From Daphnia carinata (lineage: Eukaryota > Arthropoda > Branchiopoda > Diplostraca > Daphniidae): a DNA stretch of 64,000 bases. The translations under genes and the position numbers were made by a program. Of this stretch, positions 9,363 to 21,098 are shown piece by piece; within the stretch, counting starts at the first letter, position 1, and every line of letters starts with the position of its first letter. The notes under the pieces are model-generated. The model was not told the DNA's origin. It ran no database searches and worked only from the letters and a program-made list of their open reading frames with translations. The stretch lies in assembly GCF_022539665.2 (NCBI RefSeq), contig NC_081336.1, forward strand, positions 7,174,278 to 7,238,277, written 5' to 3'.

Positions 9363-12300
9363 TTATTGAATACGTGATGTGTAAGACGCTAGAGACGGAC
9401 TGCCTGTCAAGTCCGCTGACAATTTGCTTTTGGAAATTGATGGAATCGACGTTGTCGGTGTAGGTAACCGTGTCGGAATTCGAGATCCGGGTGAGACTCC
9501 AGTTTTACTGATATCAGACGCCGAGTACTTTGGCAAAGGAATGCGCGTAGTCAAAGGCTGAGACGGCGTGATTTTATTGCTTTGATTAGATTCGAAATCG
9601 TTGTTATTGGTTGTTGGCGTTAGCGGTGTCGTCGTTGGTGTGACCAATCTGGCATTATGGACTGGCAAGGGCGAAAAATTGGTCTTCAACGATAGGGGCG
9701 TTAGCGGAGAAGCAAGAACGGGCGTGTGCACTTGCGGCGGAGGAATCCGAGAAGTGGACAATTTGGGTTGAAGAGTCGGAGGCGGTGGAGAATCCCGCTT
9801 CTTCGGTGGCAAGAGAGGTGCAGGTTTATTTACAATTGGCCCATCAAGTAGCGAGCTATTTGACAAGTTGGATAACTGACGCGGAAGTCCGCTAGGAAGC
9901 CGGTTGTGCGATGCCAGAGGAATGCGAGAGGAGGCACTGGCAGGCGGAGGAGATTTCAATTCAGCCGATGTATCACGGAATCCATTACTAGTGACGTGAT
10001 ACTTTGGCGGCGGAAGTCGTCCTTGAATTTTGGCCGGTGGTTGTTGGCCGCCATTCTCAGACGAGTTGCCGGCAGGTGGGAGTCCAACAACGTTAGCGGC
10101 ACTTAGAGTGTTGGAGGACCCATTTGTAGTGTGGACGGAAAGTGGAACATCCCAGGAGGTCTGCTTGTGTGCTGGAAGCGGACTTTCCTTTGGGGAAGCG
10201 GACAGGAACACTTCGCGGGCTGCTTGTCTCAATGCCGCCACTGATTGAAGGTCTCCCGTTTCTTCTACTGCTTCGGTGCCATCGTTGGGACTCAGGCTAT
10301 TATCGATGATGTAGGTGGCTCTCTTTAAAGCAAGCGGTGTCATTTTCTCCCTGTCTGCCAAGCTGCCATTCAAGGGCAAATCAACGGGACGTTTAGCAGC
10401 CACGACAGATTGTGCAGGCCCTGGGCTTCCAGATGGCTGCGCATTGTCTTCAAGCGGTTCAATAGAAGGTCCGCGTCCGCTGTCACGGCTGGGGCTGCTA
10501 TCTCTCCTCTCACCCGAAGTCCCTTCAACCGTGAATCCACTGTCAGTTGACTGTGTGCGCGGCAAACTAGTCGCGTGATTGAACTCAGCTGCACGTTTCG
10601 AGTAAACAGCCGCAACGTGATACGGTGGTGGTTGTTGCTTGACTTCGGCCGTCAAGTCCGGTTGACTGGACCGGTCAACAACATCTGTGGGGTTCTTCAC
10701 CTTGTCTAATCCATCTGCTGCAGACATTAACGGTCGAAGCACTCGAGCTTCTTTTATTTCGATTTCAGCAGATCTAGGTGAATGTTCGGCTGCTGCTGGA
10801 ATGCCATTTGGCTTGGGCGGATCAACTTCCGGATCGGCCAAGTTTTCTACAGATGCATTGCGTTTGGCTTCCAATGTTAAGGACGTATGAACCGGGTCTA
10901 CAGACGCATTGCGTTTGGGTTCTAATGTTAAGGACGTATGAACCGGGTCTACAGGTGCATTGCGTTTGGGTTCCAATGTTAAGGATGTATGAACCGGAGG
11001 CAGTAATGGAGGAACTTCAGGCTGTGATTCATTCGATGGTGTGGCAAGGGGTTGCGGAGCTCCCAGCACAATTTCTGGCTTCGGTCGTATCGGGGCATTG
11101 CTAGGTTCGCTCTGGACTGGGATGGGCTCGTCTGGCGATTTGGAAATGATCGTCACTGTCGGGTCGACATGGACAGTGATCGTCGTAGAAGGCGCAGCAG
11201 GCTGAGGAGGAACGACAGCAACTGGAAGAGGCTCTGGCTGTTTCTTCAACTGTCCTTTAGTTTCGCTGGGCGAAGTGGTACCAGTGGTAGGTAGGTCCAC
11301 GCTATTGCGGGCTGTGGGAGAAACCGGGTGGTGTTGTTGAATATGCTGGGCGTGTTTGGCCAAGGCCTTCAACTCCTTCGGGTATGGGGTTGGGTTCCTC
11401 ATCAATTTACCTGCTTTTGGATCGGCTTCTCCATCGAAAGCAAATTTGATATGAGTGGGCGAACGAGCAGTCACGACATTGGGACTGCCCTTATCTGCTG
11501 GTGTCTGTTCTTCTGCCTCCGGATCTGCTGACTGTGGCAAAAGGAAACAAGTCAAAACCTTGTGACCAGTGCTGGAGTCAATGTCCGTTTGAAGCGGCAC
11601 AACCGGTTTGGTTTGTGCCTCGGAAAGCCATAGAGCAGATAGCGACGGCAACTTGAGAAACGAGACGGGCAGATGGAGTAGCCGATTGCAGCTAAGATTG
11701 ATGACACGTAGACGTGAAAGATGGCCCAACTCTGGCGGCAAATGTTCCAGTCGGTTTTTGCGAAGGGACAAGACGGTCAGCCGCTGGCACGAGCCCAGTT
11801 CCACTGGTAATTCATCTAGCAGGTTCTCGTTCAACATCAAGGTTTCCAATTTGCGCAGTAAGCCGATCGATGCGGGAAGTTTTGACAATCGATTCTGGCC
11901 GGCTTGCAATTCTTCCAGGTGTGACAGACGACCAAGCGAATCTGGCAGGCAAGTCAAGCGATTATCATCGACGCGTAGTACGGTCAACAGAGTCAAATCG
12001 CCTATTTCTTCGGGTAGATTTGCCAAGTTGTTGGACGTTAAGGATAAATCTGTCAACGATCTGAAATCGCAAAACAGGTTATTTAGAATAAAATCCATAC
12101 AGAAAAAGCCAACGATGAAAGTTTTCAATCCTTACTTGCATAGTCCGATGGTTGGAGCGATGCCGTGAAGACAATTTCTAGATGCATCCAAATGAACCAG
12201 ATTCTGTCAACAAGGATGTCCCACAAAATTTAGTTTATCAAAAAAAAACATCAAAAAGAAAGCAGATGTTGACTAACCTGTAAATGACCCAGAAATTCAG

Positions 12301-13152
12301 GTAGCACGTCCAACTTGTTCCCGTCCACCCACAATTCCGTGAGGGACGGAATACTTCCGACGACTTCAGGCAGGTCACACAAGTCGTTTTGCCCCATGTC
12401 CAGTCGTTTCAACGCAGTCAAACGGGCCATAGATTTAGGTAAACTGGCCAGTTGGTTTTCTCTTAGCTCAAGCAATCGCAATTTGGTCAAACGACCAAAG
12501 TTGGCCGGGAGGAATTCGAGGAACGTGTCGGAGAGGTTGAGCGACTCAAGCGAGAGTAATTTAGTTGCACCCTCCGGCAACTTACCTATTGTCCAAATAA
12601 GGTTAGAACCACGTATAACGATGACGACAAGTCCATCTCAATCGACTAAAGGGAAAGTGGGGCATAGTAACCAGTTGACGTACCGAGCGGATTGACGCTG
12701 AGGTCCAGGGTAATAAGCGCCTTCAGACCGCTAATAGCATCGGGCACTTCGGACAGGGCATTTTTCGAAATATCCAACACCTGCAGGACGCAGAGAATCA
12801 GTTCAGTTAGGCCTTTTGTTTACGAAAAAGGACACAATTAGTACGTGAATAGAATTTCAAAATAAATTACCTGCAGATGGATGAGAGAGGCCAACGCGGG
12901 GGGCAACTGGGAAATCTCATTATCAGAGAGCCAGAGCTCTTTGAGTCCGTGGCAGTGAAAGAGCGGTCGGGGCAAATCGGCAATTTGATTACAGTCGAGC
13001 CGGAGTACCTCTAACGTCCTTTCATGGCTAAAGATTACAGCTGGAACCTCAGTTAAGCTCGAGTGCTCATAATCCAATACTTGAACATCGTCTTCTTCTG
13101 GTTTCAAGCAACACATCAAGATCTTCCTCCATCCGGAAGATGTGGTGGCCAT
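9363..13152 (-). CDS. Lap1: LAP-family LRR scaffold (Erbin/Lap1-like), PDZ-less
   Basis: Exons on the minus strand: 13152-12871, 12780-12684, 12585-12278, 12203-12136, 12060-9363; 1150 residues. About 16 leucine-rich repeats of the LxxLP type fill residues 30-400. They are followed by the LAP-specific end (ALWLSEAQTKPVVPLQ ... LTCFLLPQ), where known LAP proteins also end their LRR block. A stretch such as FLEFLPANFGRLTK is typical of Erbin/Densin. LAP proteins are basolateral cortical scaffolds, and the N-terminal MCC motif could be lipidated. No PDZ domain follows: the last 720 residues are Pro/Ser/Thr-rich and disordered, with a triplicated 17-residue segment and five S/T-x-I-P motifs. The start at 13152 has a good context (AGAATGG) and matches the family start; an in-frame ATG at 13215 would add 21 residues. 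Orthology to Drosophila Lap1 is inferred. Confidence 0.85.
10850..11000 (-). repeat. Three 51-bp in-frame repeats inside Lap1
   Basis: Three tandem 51-bp copies encode PVHTSLTLE(P/A)KRNA(S/P)V plus one acidic residue, 17 residues each. The copies differ at only a few bases, so the expansion looks recent or homogenised. They lie in the disordered part of the protein. Confidence 0.9.
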
Positions 13153-13215
13153 TCTTCGAGCACCTGATCCCTTCAGCATAGCTTCACCAGCTCCTCGATC
13201 GTCATTTGTATCCAT

Positions 13216-16200
13216 ATCTAGTATGCAAATGCAGACGATTGTTTTCCTGACTTCTTCGTTGTCTCCTGCGGTGAATCCTAAAATAGGAAAAAGAGAAAAC
13301 GGAACCAAAAATCAAGATAACGACTACCGCCACTTGACCAACTGTTTTTTTCCCTTCACCTCTAAAATTAGGCTTACAGTTTTTCTCCCCTTTTCATTGA
13401 AAAAGCAGAAAAAAAACCATGAAAAGGACACATGCGTTTCTGTGGTTCATTATTATCTGTATACGAGGATGAATAACTTGGAACTAAATTTAGACACGAA
13501 AACCAACAACGAAAAAATTGCCTCAGTTATCTCTGGCTCTTTTTACACAGAAAAAGTGGAGGCTTAAAACGAGAGGGCTGTGTTTTCACCTGCTGTGCAC
13601 CAACATGGATTGTCTATTGTTAACTTCACAAACTAATGGACAACGACAAAATGAAAGCCAAACAAGAATGGAAAAGCCCATTCTTCAAAATATTCTAAAT
13701 GTTTTTTCTCTCTCCTTTTGCTCATATTTTTCTGTTCAAAGTAAACCGATAGACCGAGGCAAAGTGAAAGTGAAAACAAACACAGAACGGAGCACCGCTC
13801 GTTCGTTCGCTGTATATTTTCTAACTGTTTTCGGGGAGTACCGCGTGACTTGGAAAACTGGAAATAGCCAAGAGGGAGAAGAGTCATCTTGTTCCTTTTT
13901 ATGTTCTTTTTTAACTATATATCTTTGTAAACAACTTTCGACTGTGACCAACCTCATCTTACTTCTTAGTATTGTTTGTTATATCATAAATTTATGGAAA
14001 GCTTTGCCTCTTCTCAACAAACAAATTGGATCAGCAGTTGCCGGGTTTCGGCATTTTGAGAAAAGAATTACAAAATGCACACGTACACACACACACACAC
14101 AAAGAGAAATCTTCCACGTTTTCCTCCCCCATTTTTTTTTTTTTGTGTAACCCAGGCCGGATTACAGCATACAAGTAACGCTCAATTAACCGAGCATAGA
14201 ATCGCTTTCATCTTGGCGCTCGCTGTCAACCCGGTTCACAGGAAACGGTAACCAACAACAAATGCAGGGGAACACTAATTACTCGCCATATAGGCCTTAC
14301 TTCCTCCCCTGTTATTTTTTATATTTCTCCCTTGACCGACTCTGAGTGGTGTGGCAGGTGGGCGGAAAAGCCCAGGGCGTACAGTCGTACACACAGACCA
14401 TCTTCTAGCTAGCAGAGCGTGACTTTCCCCCCTCCATAATTACTCTGTCTCCCCCACTTCTCTTGTCTATCGGTTCGGTCAAGAGCCACAAAGACGGCAA
14501 CAGAGTCACCTCGCAATACGTACTCTCAAAACTTGACAAAATCGTCACGAACTTGTCATTTGTTTTCGTGTCTGTGTGCTAAACTACGCAAAAGGGATTT
14601 GACGATTCGTCACACGAAAAGGAAAAGCCAGTCCACAGGTAGAAAACATAGTAAATTTATACTCACAATTAAAATGGCCTGTGTTTTCTTGATTCTCTCT
14701 GTAGATGTGTGAGTAACAAAAAATATATTCACACCATACTGCCGAGGACTTATCCACTGAGGCGGGCACCGAGTAGACTGCCCGCACCGTCGGGTTTATT
14801 TGGACTGACGCTTGGTTGCTTGCTAGCCTTGCCTGTTAGCCGACATGCCATTACTTTCGAAGCTTAGGAGTTCACTACGGGCAATGCGTGCGTTCCTGAA
14901 GCCTCTTGTTATCAGCCGATTCCAAAAACATTATTGAATCGACTTCCACGAATCCAAGATAAAGAAGATTAGATACCAGGTAAATTTAGTGTCAGATGTT
15001 AAATAGGACAGAGACACCGAATTAGGCAATGTGTTTCGAGTGGATTCGTCATTGGGCTAGTCATCACTAGAAAAGAAAAAAATTGGAAAATGTGTCCTTG
15101 TACCCTCGTGTGTCTTCTGTGGTTAATGACTATCTCTATCTGCAACTATTCCGCAGTCGTTCATGCATGATTCCGTTCAGTAAACAGCGGGAGGCTCAGA
15201 CTAAACTTGACATACACATGGGGACCGCGTTCAGGTTTCTTGGCCGACTTAGAAAACGTACAAAAAAATTAATGCACGAACGGTAATTTTAGTTCACTCG
15301 ATCTGAACGAATCGATTCTAAGCCAATTTTCTACAGTAATTTTAGGGAAATTGGATGAGATAATCCCCTTTTAGCTATCACGTTTCTAACATTCCATCTC
15401 TGTGCGTAGGTAACATTTTCATCTGCAAGTTGAACGTAAAGCCCTGTTTGCATTAGCGTTTTTTCTTTTCAACACAGACATTTACTTCTATGCATGATTA
15501 TGTCAATTATCAAGATAGCTTTTCGTTATTCTATTCGGTACTGGGGATAACATTACAAAAATGCCCTCGAGCACCTTATCTAATTTATTCATGAAACCAG
15601 AGCCACGATGTCATGCCGTAGACGAAAGTTATCAATAACTGCTTTTGAATATGGACATACATAATTCCTAATAAAGAACATTACCTATCATTATACAGAG
15701 CGTTGTCCTGCCACCGAAAGCTATCGGACTTCTGGAAAGGGTCACGACAAAGATATTGCTACCAAACGTCAACAGGGCAATCTGCCCTTTAATTTAATAT
15801 TCCTCAAGATGAAAGTTAGCACTGCCAAAAAAATTTCATAAACATAGACGGACGTCATCTGAACACCCAATTCTTATCGTTGCTATGGTCTAACCCTTTG
15901 ACATTTGCTGACCAACTAACGGGACAACACAGAAGGTACGTGTCTCGAAATACATAATATTAATTAACTCTCCTCGTCATAGAAACAAAACATGAACGTT
16001 AATCAACGTTGCACTAATATCACCGATATTGAAATTTAAAACAATCACAGGAATAATAATAGGTGACCCTTGATTTGGTCAGGCTTCCATCGTGTTTCGT
16101 TATGACACGGTTTCCCACTATCGACAGTCGTTCGAACGATATTTGCATGGCGTAATTGGTTGTAGGGACATTTTTTTTTACTACCAACCCACTATGGAGC

Positions 16201-16644
16201 AAGGACACGGTAACAAACAAAAAATGCCAAAGTGAAAGGGGCTTAACCGAAACGTATTTGTTATTTTTTTTCGAAAGTCTGAATGACTGATGATCGACAT
16301 ACCGTATAGAAAAGTATTGAGTAAGAAAACAGTATCGCAGTAAACCATTACATGATGGATTTCATTCAACGAACGACGTATGTCGTCTCCGTTATTCTTG
16401 TTTTAAATGCTAAAACCAGACCGCGTCTTTGTATATCTCGGTCGGCATACGGTTTACATTGGACATATTTTGTTCCAGTCGGACCAGAATGCAACAAACA
16501 GCATTCCGTCAAGTTTCGTGATTGGAGACTGTTCTACTCTCTGTAACTAAACCAAAAGAAAAATTAAAACGTCCAGGAAGGCTATACATTCTTACATGTA
16601 TTCAATTCCAATGAAAGAAATCAAGGTCGTCGCAAAAGGGATTG
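13216..16644. other. Lap1 upstream region and spacer to Nup50
   Basis: No coding gene is supported. The stretch presumably holds the promoter and any 5' UTR exons of Lap1: a plausible acceptor lies just upstream of the 13215 ATG. A (CA)n run lies at about 14085-14100. ORFs here are AT-rich and family-less. Confidence 0.5.
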
Positions 16645-16650
16645 TTTATT
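16645..16650 (-). terminator. Polyadenylation signal of Nup50
   Basis: AATAAA on the minus strand, about 100 nt past the Nup50 stop codon. Confidence 0.6.
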
Positions 16651-16748
16651 GTACAGATCGTAAAAAAAATAATTGAATAAAATAATGGAAAAGGGAATCA
16701 CAAGCAAACTAAAAAAAAAAACCTATTTCTTTGTGATTGACCTATAAT

Positions 16749-18359
16749 TTACTTCTTTGCCTCGTTCAATTTGGCCAACAGTTCATCGGCTTCTGTGTCC
16801 GTTTTCACACGGAGAAGCATGGGTGTTGGAGCAGGAGGAGTTTTTGGATCAATGGGTGGGTTAGGAATACAAACGAACATGACGTTATTCTTGCCTACAC
16901 GCTGAGTTGTTAGTTGTGGGTTTAGAATGATGTTCAGAAGGATATTGCCGAGTGAAGTGTCGGCACGGATCACCAGTTGCGTTTTATCGTCCTTGATTTT
17001 CTTCAAGTGTAGAGTACCCACACCCTTTTCCGTATAATTGTTGTCCTTTTTGTAGAATAATTTACACCTAAAACAATGTTAGTGTAAAAACAAATTACAA
17101 ATCCATAAATGTACGAGACGCTCTGGTAGTGTTGTTCGTATCACATACCTAATGGAATAAAAGGCATCGTCTTCTTGTACTTGTTTAATTTCCACCTTTG
17201 GTGGAGCGTCTTCGTCGTCTTCTTCGTCACCGCCCTTCTCATCTTCTGCATCCTTTTTCTGATCTGTTGTTGGTTTATTACTAGCAATAGGGAAGAAGCT
17301 CGAATTAAATTTATCACGACAGGAATTTAAAGCACCTTAGTTACCTTGCAAAACCGAACGAAAATGCTGGCGCGGCTACCGAAGGTTTAGATGCGGAAAA
17401 GGAGAAAGGAGCCGTAGTCGGCGGACTGGCGGTTGAAGCAGCAGTTGTAGGTTTGAACGAGAACGTTGACGAAGTGGTAGTCGCTTCCGAGTCACTTTTG
17501 GCGATGCCGAAAGAAAAGTTCGATGCTGAAGAAGTTGCTGATGTTGAACTGGAAAATGAAAATGTTGAAGGAGGTTTTGTTGGGGTTGCTCCATTGCTCA
17601 TAAAGTTGAAAGTTGGTTTGGAAGTTTCTGCTGATTTAGAGCCAAATTGGAACTTATGGTCATCAGGTTTCTCATTACTGATTTTGCCTGCAGTGAAAGC
17701 AGAGGTAGTTTTGGTGGTGTCAGCTGCTTGGCTTTCATCTGGTGCTGTTGAAGTTCTTTTTGCCTCCAGATCTTTTAAATGCTTTTCATAATCTTGGAAG
17801 ATGGGGGTAAGCACACAACATGGATTCTTCTTGACATGATCTGTAATCCACGCCGTGACAGTTTCATTCAAAACTTTAAGGCTTGCGAGGTATTCTTTCT
17901 CTTTTGCCTCATTATCTGTGTTGGAGCTTGGTTTGTTTTCTCCATTTCCTGTTTTGAATGTTTCAGTAGAATTTGGAACTTTAACAGCAAAGTTGGTGAA
18001 TGCATTCGATTCAGATCCTGCTCGCACACCAAAACCAGCAAACCCAGAGAATCCTTTCTTTGCCTAATGGCAAAACGGAAACAAAAAGTATTTAGATTGT
18101 TATCAGACCACTTGTACATACTAATAGACTATTATTCTTTAAAATTATGCATTTGACAACATGTATGTATAAGAAAAAAACAGGAAGCATGATAAGTTAC
18201 CTCTCCGTCATTGCCTGTAATTCTTCGCCGGGCTTGTTTGATCACCCGTCCCTGAAGCGCCTCGGAAGAGGCTTGTTTAAAGGTACCTGCCTCTTCTTCT
18301 TCTTCGTCATCATCCCAGTTGTCGTGATTCAATTCTCTGGTTGCCGCACGCTTGGCCAT
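16749..18359 (-). CDS. Nup50: Nuclear pore protein Nup50
   Basis: Exons: 18359-18201, 18063-17345, 17280-17149, 17067-16749; 442 residues. The N-terminus [20 protein letters not shown], then an acidic run and GTFKQAS, is the importin-alpha-binding start typical of Nup50. The middle carries FG-type motifs ([25 protein letters not shown]) in a Ser/Thr-rich region. The last 110 residues form a Ran-binding domain ([20 protein letters not shown] ... [20 protein letters not shown]). Nup50 is a mobile nucleoporin on the nuclear side of the pore. It binds importin alpha/beta and Ran and speeds cargo release and importin recycling. The domain order and length (human about 468 residues) fit. All four exons join in phase. 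Confidence 0.93.
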
Positions 18360-21098
18360 TTTCCTGTTACGTAGGATAACTAGGTCTTATAATTTAAAAA
18401 CGAGAAGAAATGAATTCGCTGCACGATTCGTGCTGGTGTGTGTATTTCACAGTGTTGCCGTTTGACATGTCGACTGCATGTCGACTGTCGACTTCACCTA
18501 TTACTGCCTATTATCAGTGAATCAAGTTCGTTATTCATTTTATTCGGCGTTTTCGACATCAAATATGAATTTTTGAGCACGATAAAATTCTGATAATCTT
18601 ATATTTCATTTTTTCACGTTACACTCTCATTTTGCTTTTTCTTTAAAGCTAACCGTATTGAAAACTGAAGGCAGGAAAGAACAAATAACCGTTTCTAAAT
18701 TATCTGACGCTTATCATGTTTGATTACTTAGTTAGAGAAGAAATTAGTACTAATTGTTCAAACATTTCTTGAATATACAGCCAGATTTTCAATCGAGAAT
18801 ATTAAACCTTAAATTTTCGAATGTAATTAGCTGGCTTGGAAAAAAACAATATGGCAACAGCCAAGGAGCTAGAGGGGGCTACAGAATGTTTTTGAATACG
18901 GGGACCTAAAACTTTGAATGCTGCCCCCGTCTGTCAGAACCTTTCCTTGGATTGAATTTTCTTCAGGTATACCAGCTTATTTTGCTGGAAATGGTTTATA
19001 ACTACTTCAGCTATGATAACGCTAATCTCATATGATCTTGCATCCATCTCATATTTTAAAGGGCTGAAAATTATGCCTGTGTATTTACATTTGGTAGATT
19101 ATCGGCTTACGTTTGAGAATCCATGCGAATAGCAGCCTGCATGTGGCGAAATAAGCAAACTGTTTTGCTCGAATGAAACTTTCATAATGTACCTAACATA
19201 TTCTATTCAAATCAGACTTTGGAAAATCTCATTTGATCATTTTAGCACCAGATGTGTCAAAAGTTTAATCCAGCTCGGTGAAATTCCTTTGAGTAAAAGA
19301 AAATCCAATATTCTGAGGAGGTTGCAGTAAAAAATTTGGACTTCTAACATATTAGAATTAATAAAGTAAGGCGTCAAGTAGACATGACTTTCTATTCAAG
19401 GATGTATTTTCATTGCTTCTCCAGGACTAATTGTTCTTTTTTCCCAGTATCACAGATGAATTGCACCATGAAATTTGCCTATCCACTCCCCCCTTTTATT
19501 TATTTATTTTATTTTTCTTCAAACTGTTACACTTCAAAAATTAATTTAGAATAGCTGAAGTACATGATAACAGGAATTGAAACCTAATCTGAGACGTTTG
19601 AACACGAAAATGCGATGTTCACAACCAAATTTAAGTATCAGTATTTTGGTGCTGCGTTAAGATTTTTTTTCATGGCTGCCTGATGTTCCCTTCTAGTATC
19701 GAACTCAAAGGATAAACATTTTCTTTCGGTTTGAATAACTCGATTATGTTTTTACTTGTTTTAGTAGCAAGCATCACTTAAAACATAGTAATTGGCATTT
19801 CCCTATAAAAATACTCCTAGTATGTGTGGCTCTGTCGCACCTTGCTTTAAATAAGAAACAGATTACCTTGGTCGTTCCTTTTTTATATCAAATATTCAAC
19901 GATAGCCACAGTTCCAAGAAGACTATAAAAATAAGGATTAAATACAATTCCTCGAAATCAGTCGTATGTTTAAGTCTGTGTTGGTCTTTAACGAACGTCG
20001 CTGGTCGTTGTTCACAGGGGAATTAACGAGAAGAATAGCTTGACGACAAAAGGAGAGCAAACTTCCAGTTATATTATCGATGAAAAATGCCGTGGTTCAT
20101 TGAAGAAACTCAGACTACAATCGGTTGTAATGGTTTTTAAATTTTTAAATAAAGTTTATTTTTCCTTGCTTGTGTATTAATCCAGAATGCTTCGTAAGAG
20201 CCCAAATTTCATAGTTGTATCGATTAGATGCAGTATTGAAACAAATCTGGTTCGTGCGTAGTATCAACGATATTGCACTGCGCATATTCTCGTACTTCTT
20301 TTTCAGAATGCCATTATAACATTATAAATTAATTACATTGAAAAACTATTCCTATTTGATAGAGTGTGATATTTTGAATTGTTTTTTTTTTTGTACATCC
20401 TGTTACGATAACGATAATAACGCATTGGAAAGAGGTAACGCTATCTATGGCTGGTGAATTCAACTTCATTTACCTTGACGAGGACGCGGCGCGCTGTTGA
20501 TCCCAACGAATGCCTTACTTTGACATGACAGAAAACTATTGATTAAGAGACGAATGATGATAAATTTGTGCAATCTATAAACGTCTGCGAGCAAACTTAT
20601 TGCAATGATGTTTGCCCTTTCATTACTGAGGAAATCGAAAGAGAAAATCTAAGAACAGCAATAGTGAGAGGACGGTTGCAATGTTGCCTTATAGTCAACG
20701 TCGAATTTTGAGGATCTTCATCTGGCTCGTAAAAACATCCGAACAGAAATTGCACGAACTGTTTCTCCCCAATTTGAATATTTGTCATAAATAGGCTGTA
20801 AATTGAAAGATCTTCCGAAACCATTAGCTGTTGCGAACAGTTTTCGCCGACATGATTGGGGCGGTATTTTTCCAGTGAAAGAGAGAATATTGCCGGAGGC
20901 ACGAGCCACGAGAAAGAATGGAAATTTTCAGAGGGGAGAACTATCACCGCCACAGCCACAGTAAACCCGAGTAGCTTACTGCCATATGACTGCAAGAGAG
21001 AAGGAAACAAACTCGACGCTAGAGGCGCTGCTGTTCTCAGGGCCGCTGCTTTGCTTTCTGCTATTCCGTGGCTGGCTGGCTGCCGTCCGCGGTAAAAA
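18360..21098. other. Intergenic region between two divergent genes
   Basis: AT-rich, with no supported gene. The two ends should hold the divergent promoters of Nup50 (minus) and the plus-strand gene at 21099. The stretch before 21099 (20880-21090) is more GC-rich, as expected for a 5' UTR. Confidence 0.5.

Noticed and set aside
9906-12168. Several plus-strand ORFs inside Lap1
   Set aside because: They are antisense shadows of the Lap1 coding exon, which has clear LRR content.
13518-14150. 210-codon plus-strand ORF opposite the Lap1 upstream region
   Set aside because: Includes the (CA)n run and T runs, with no domain; most likely a chance open frame.
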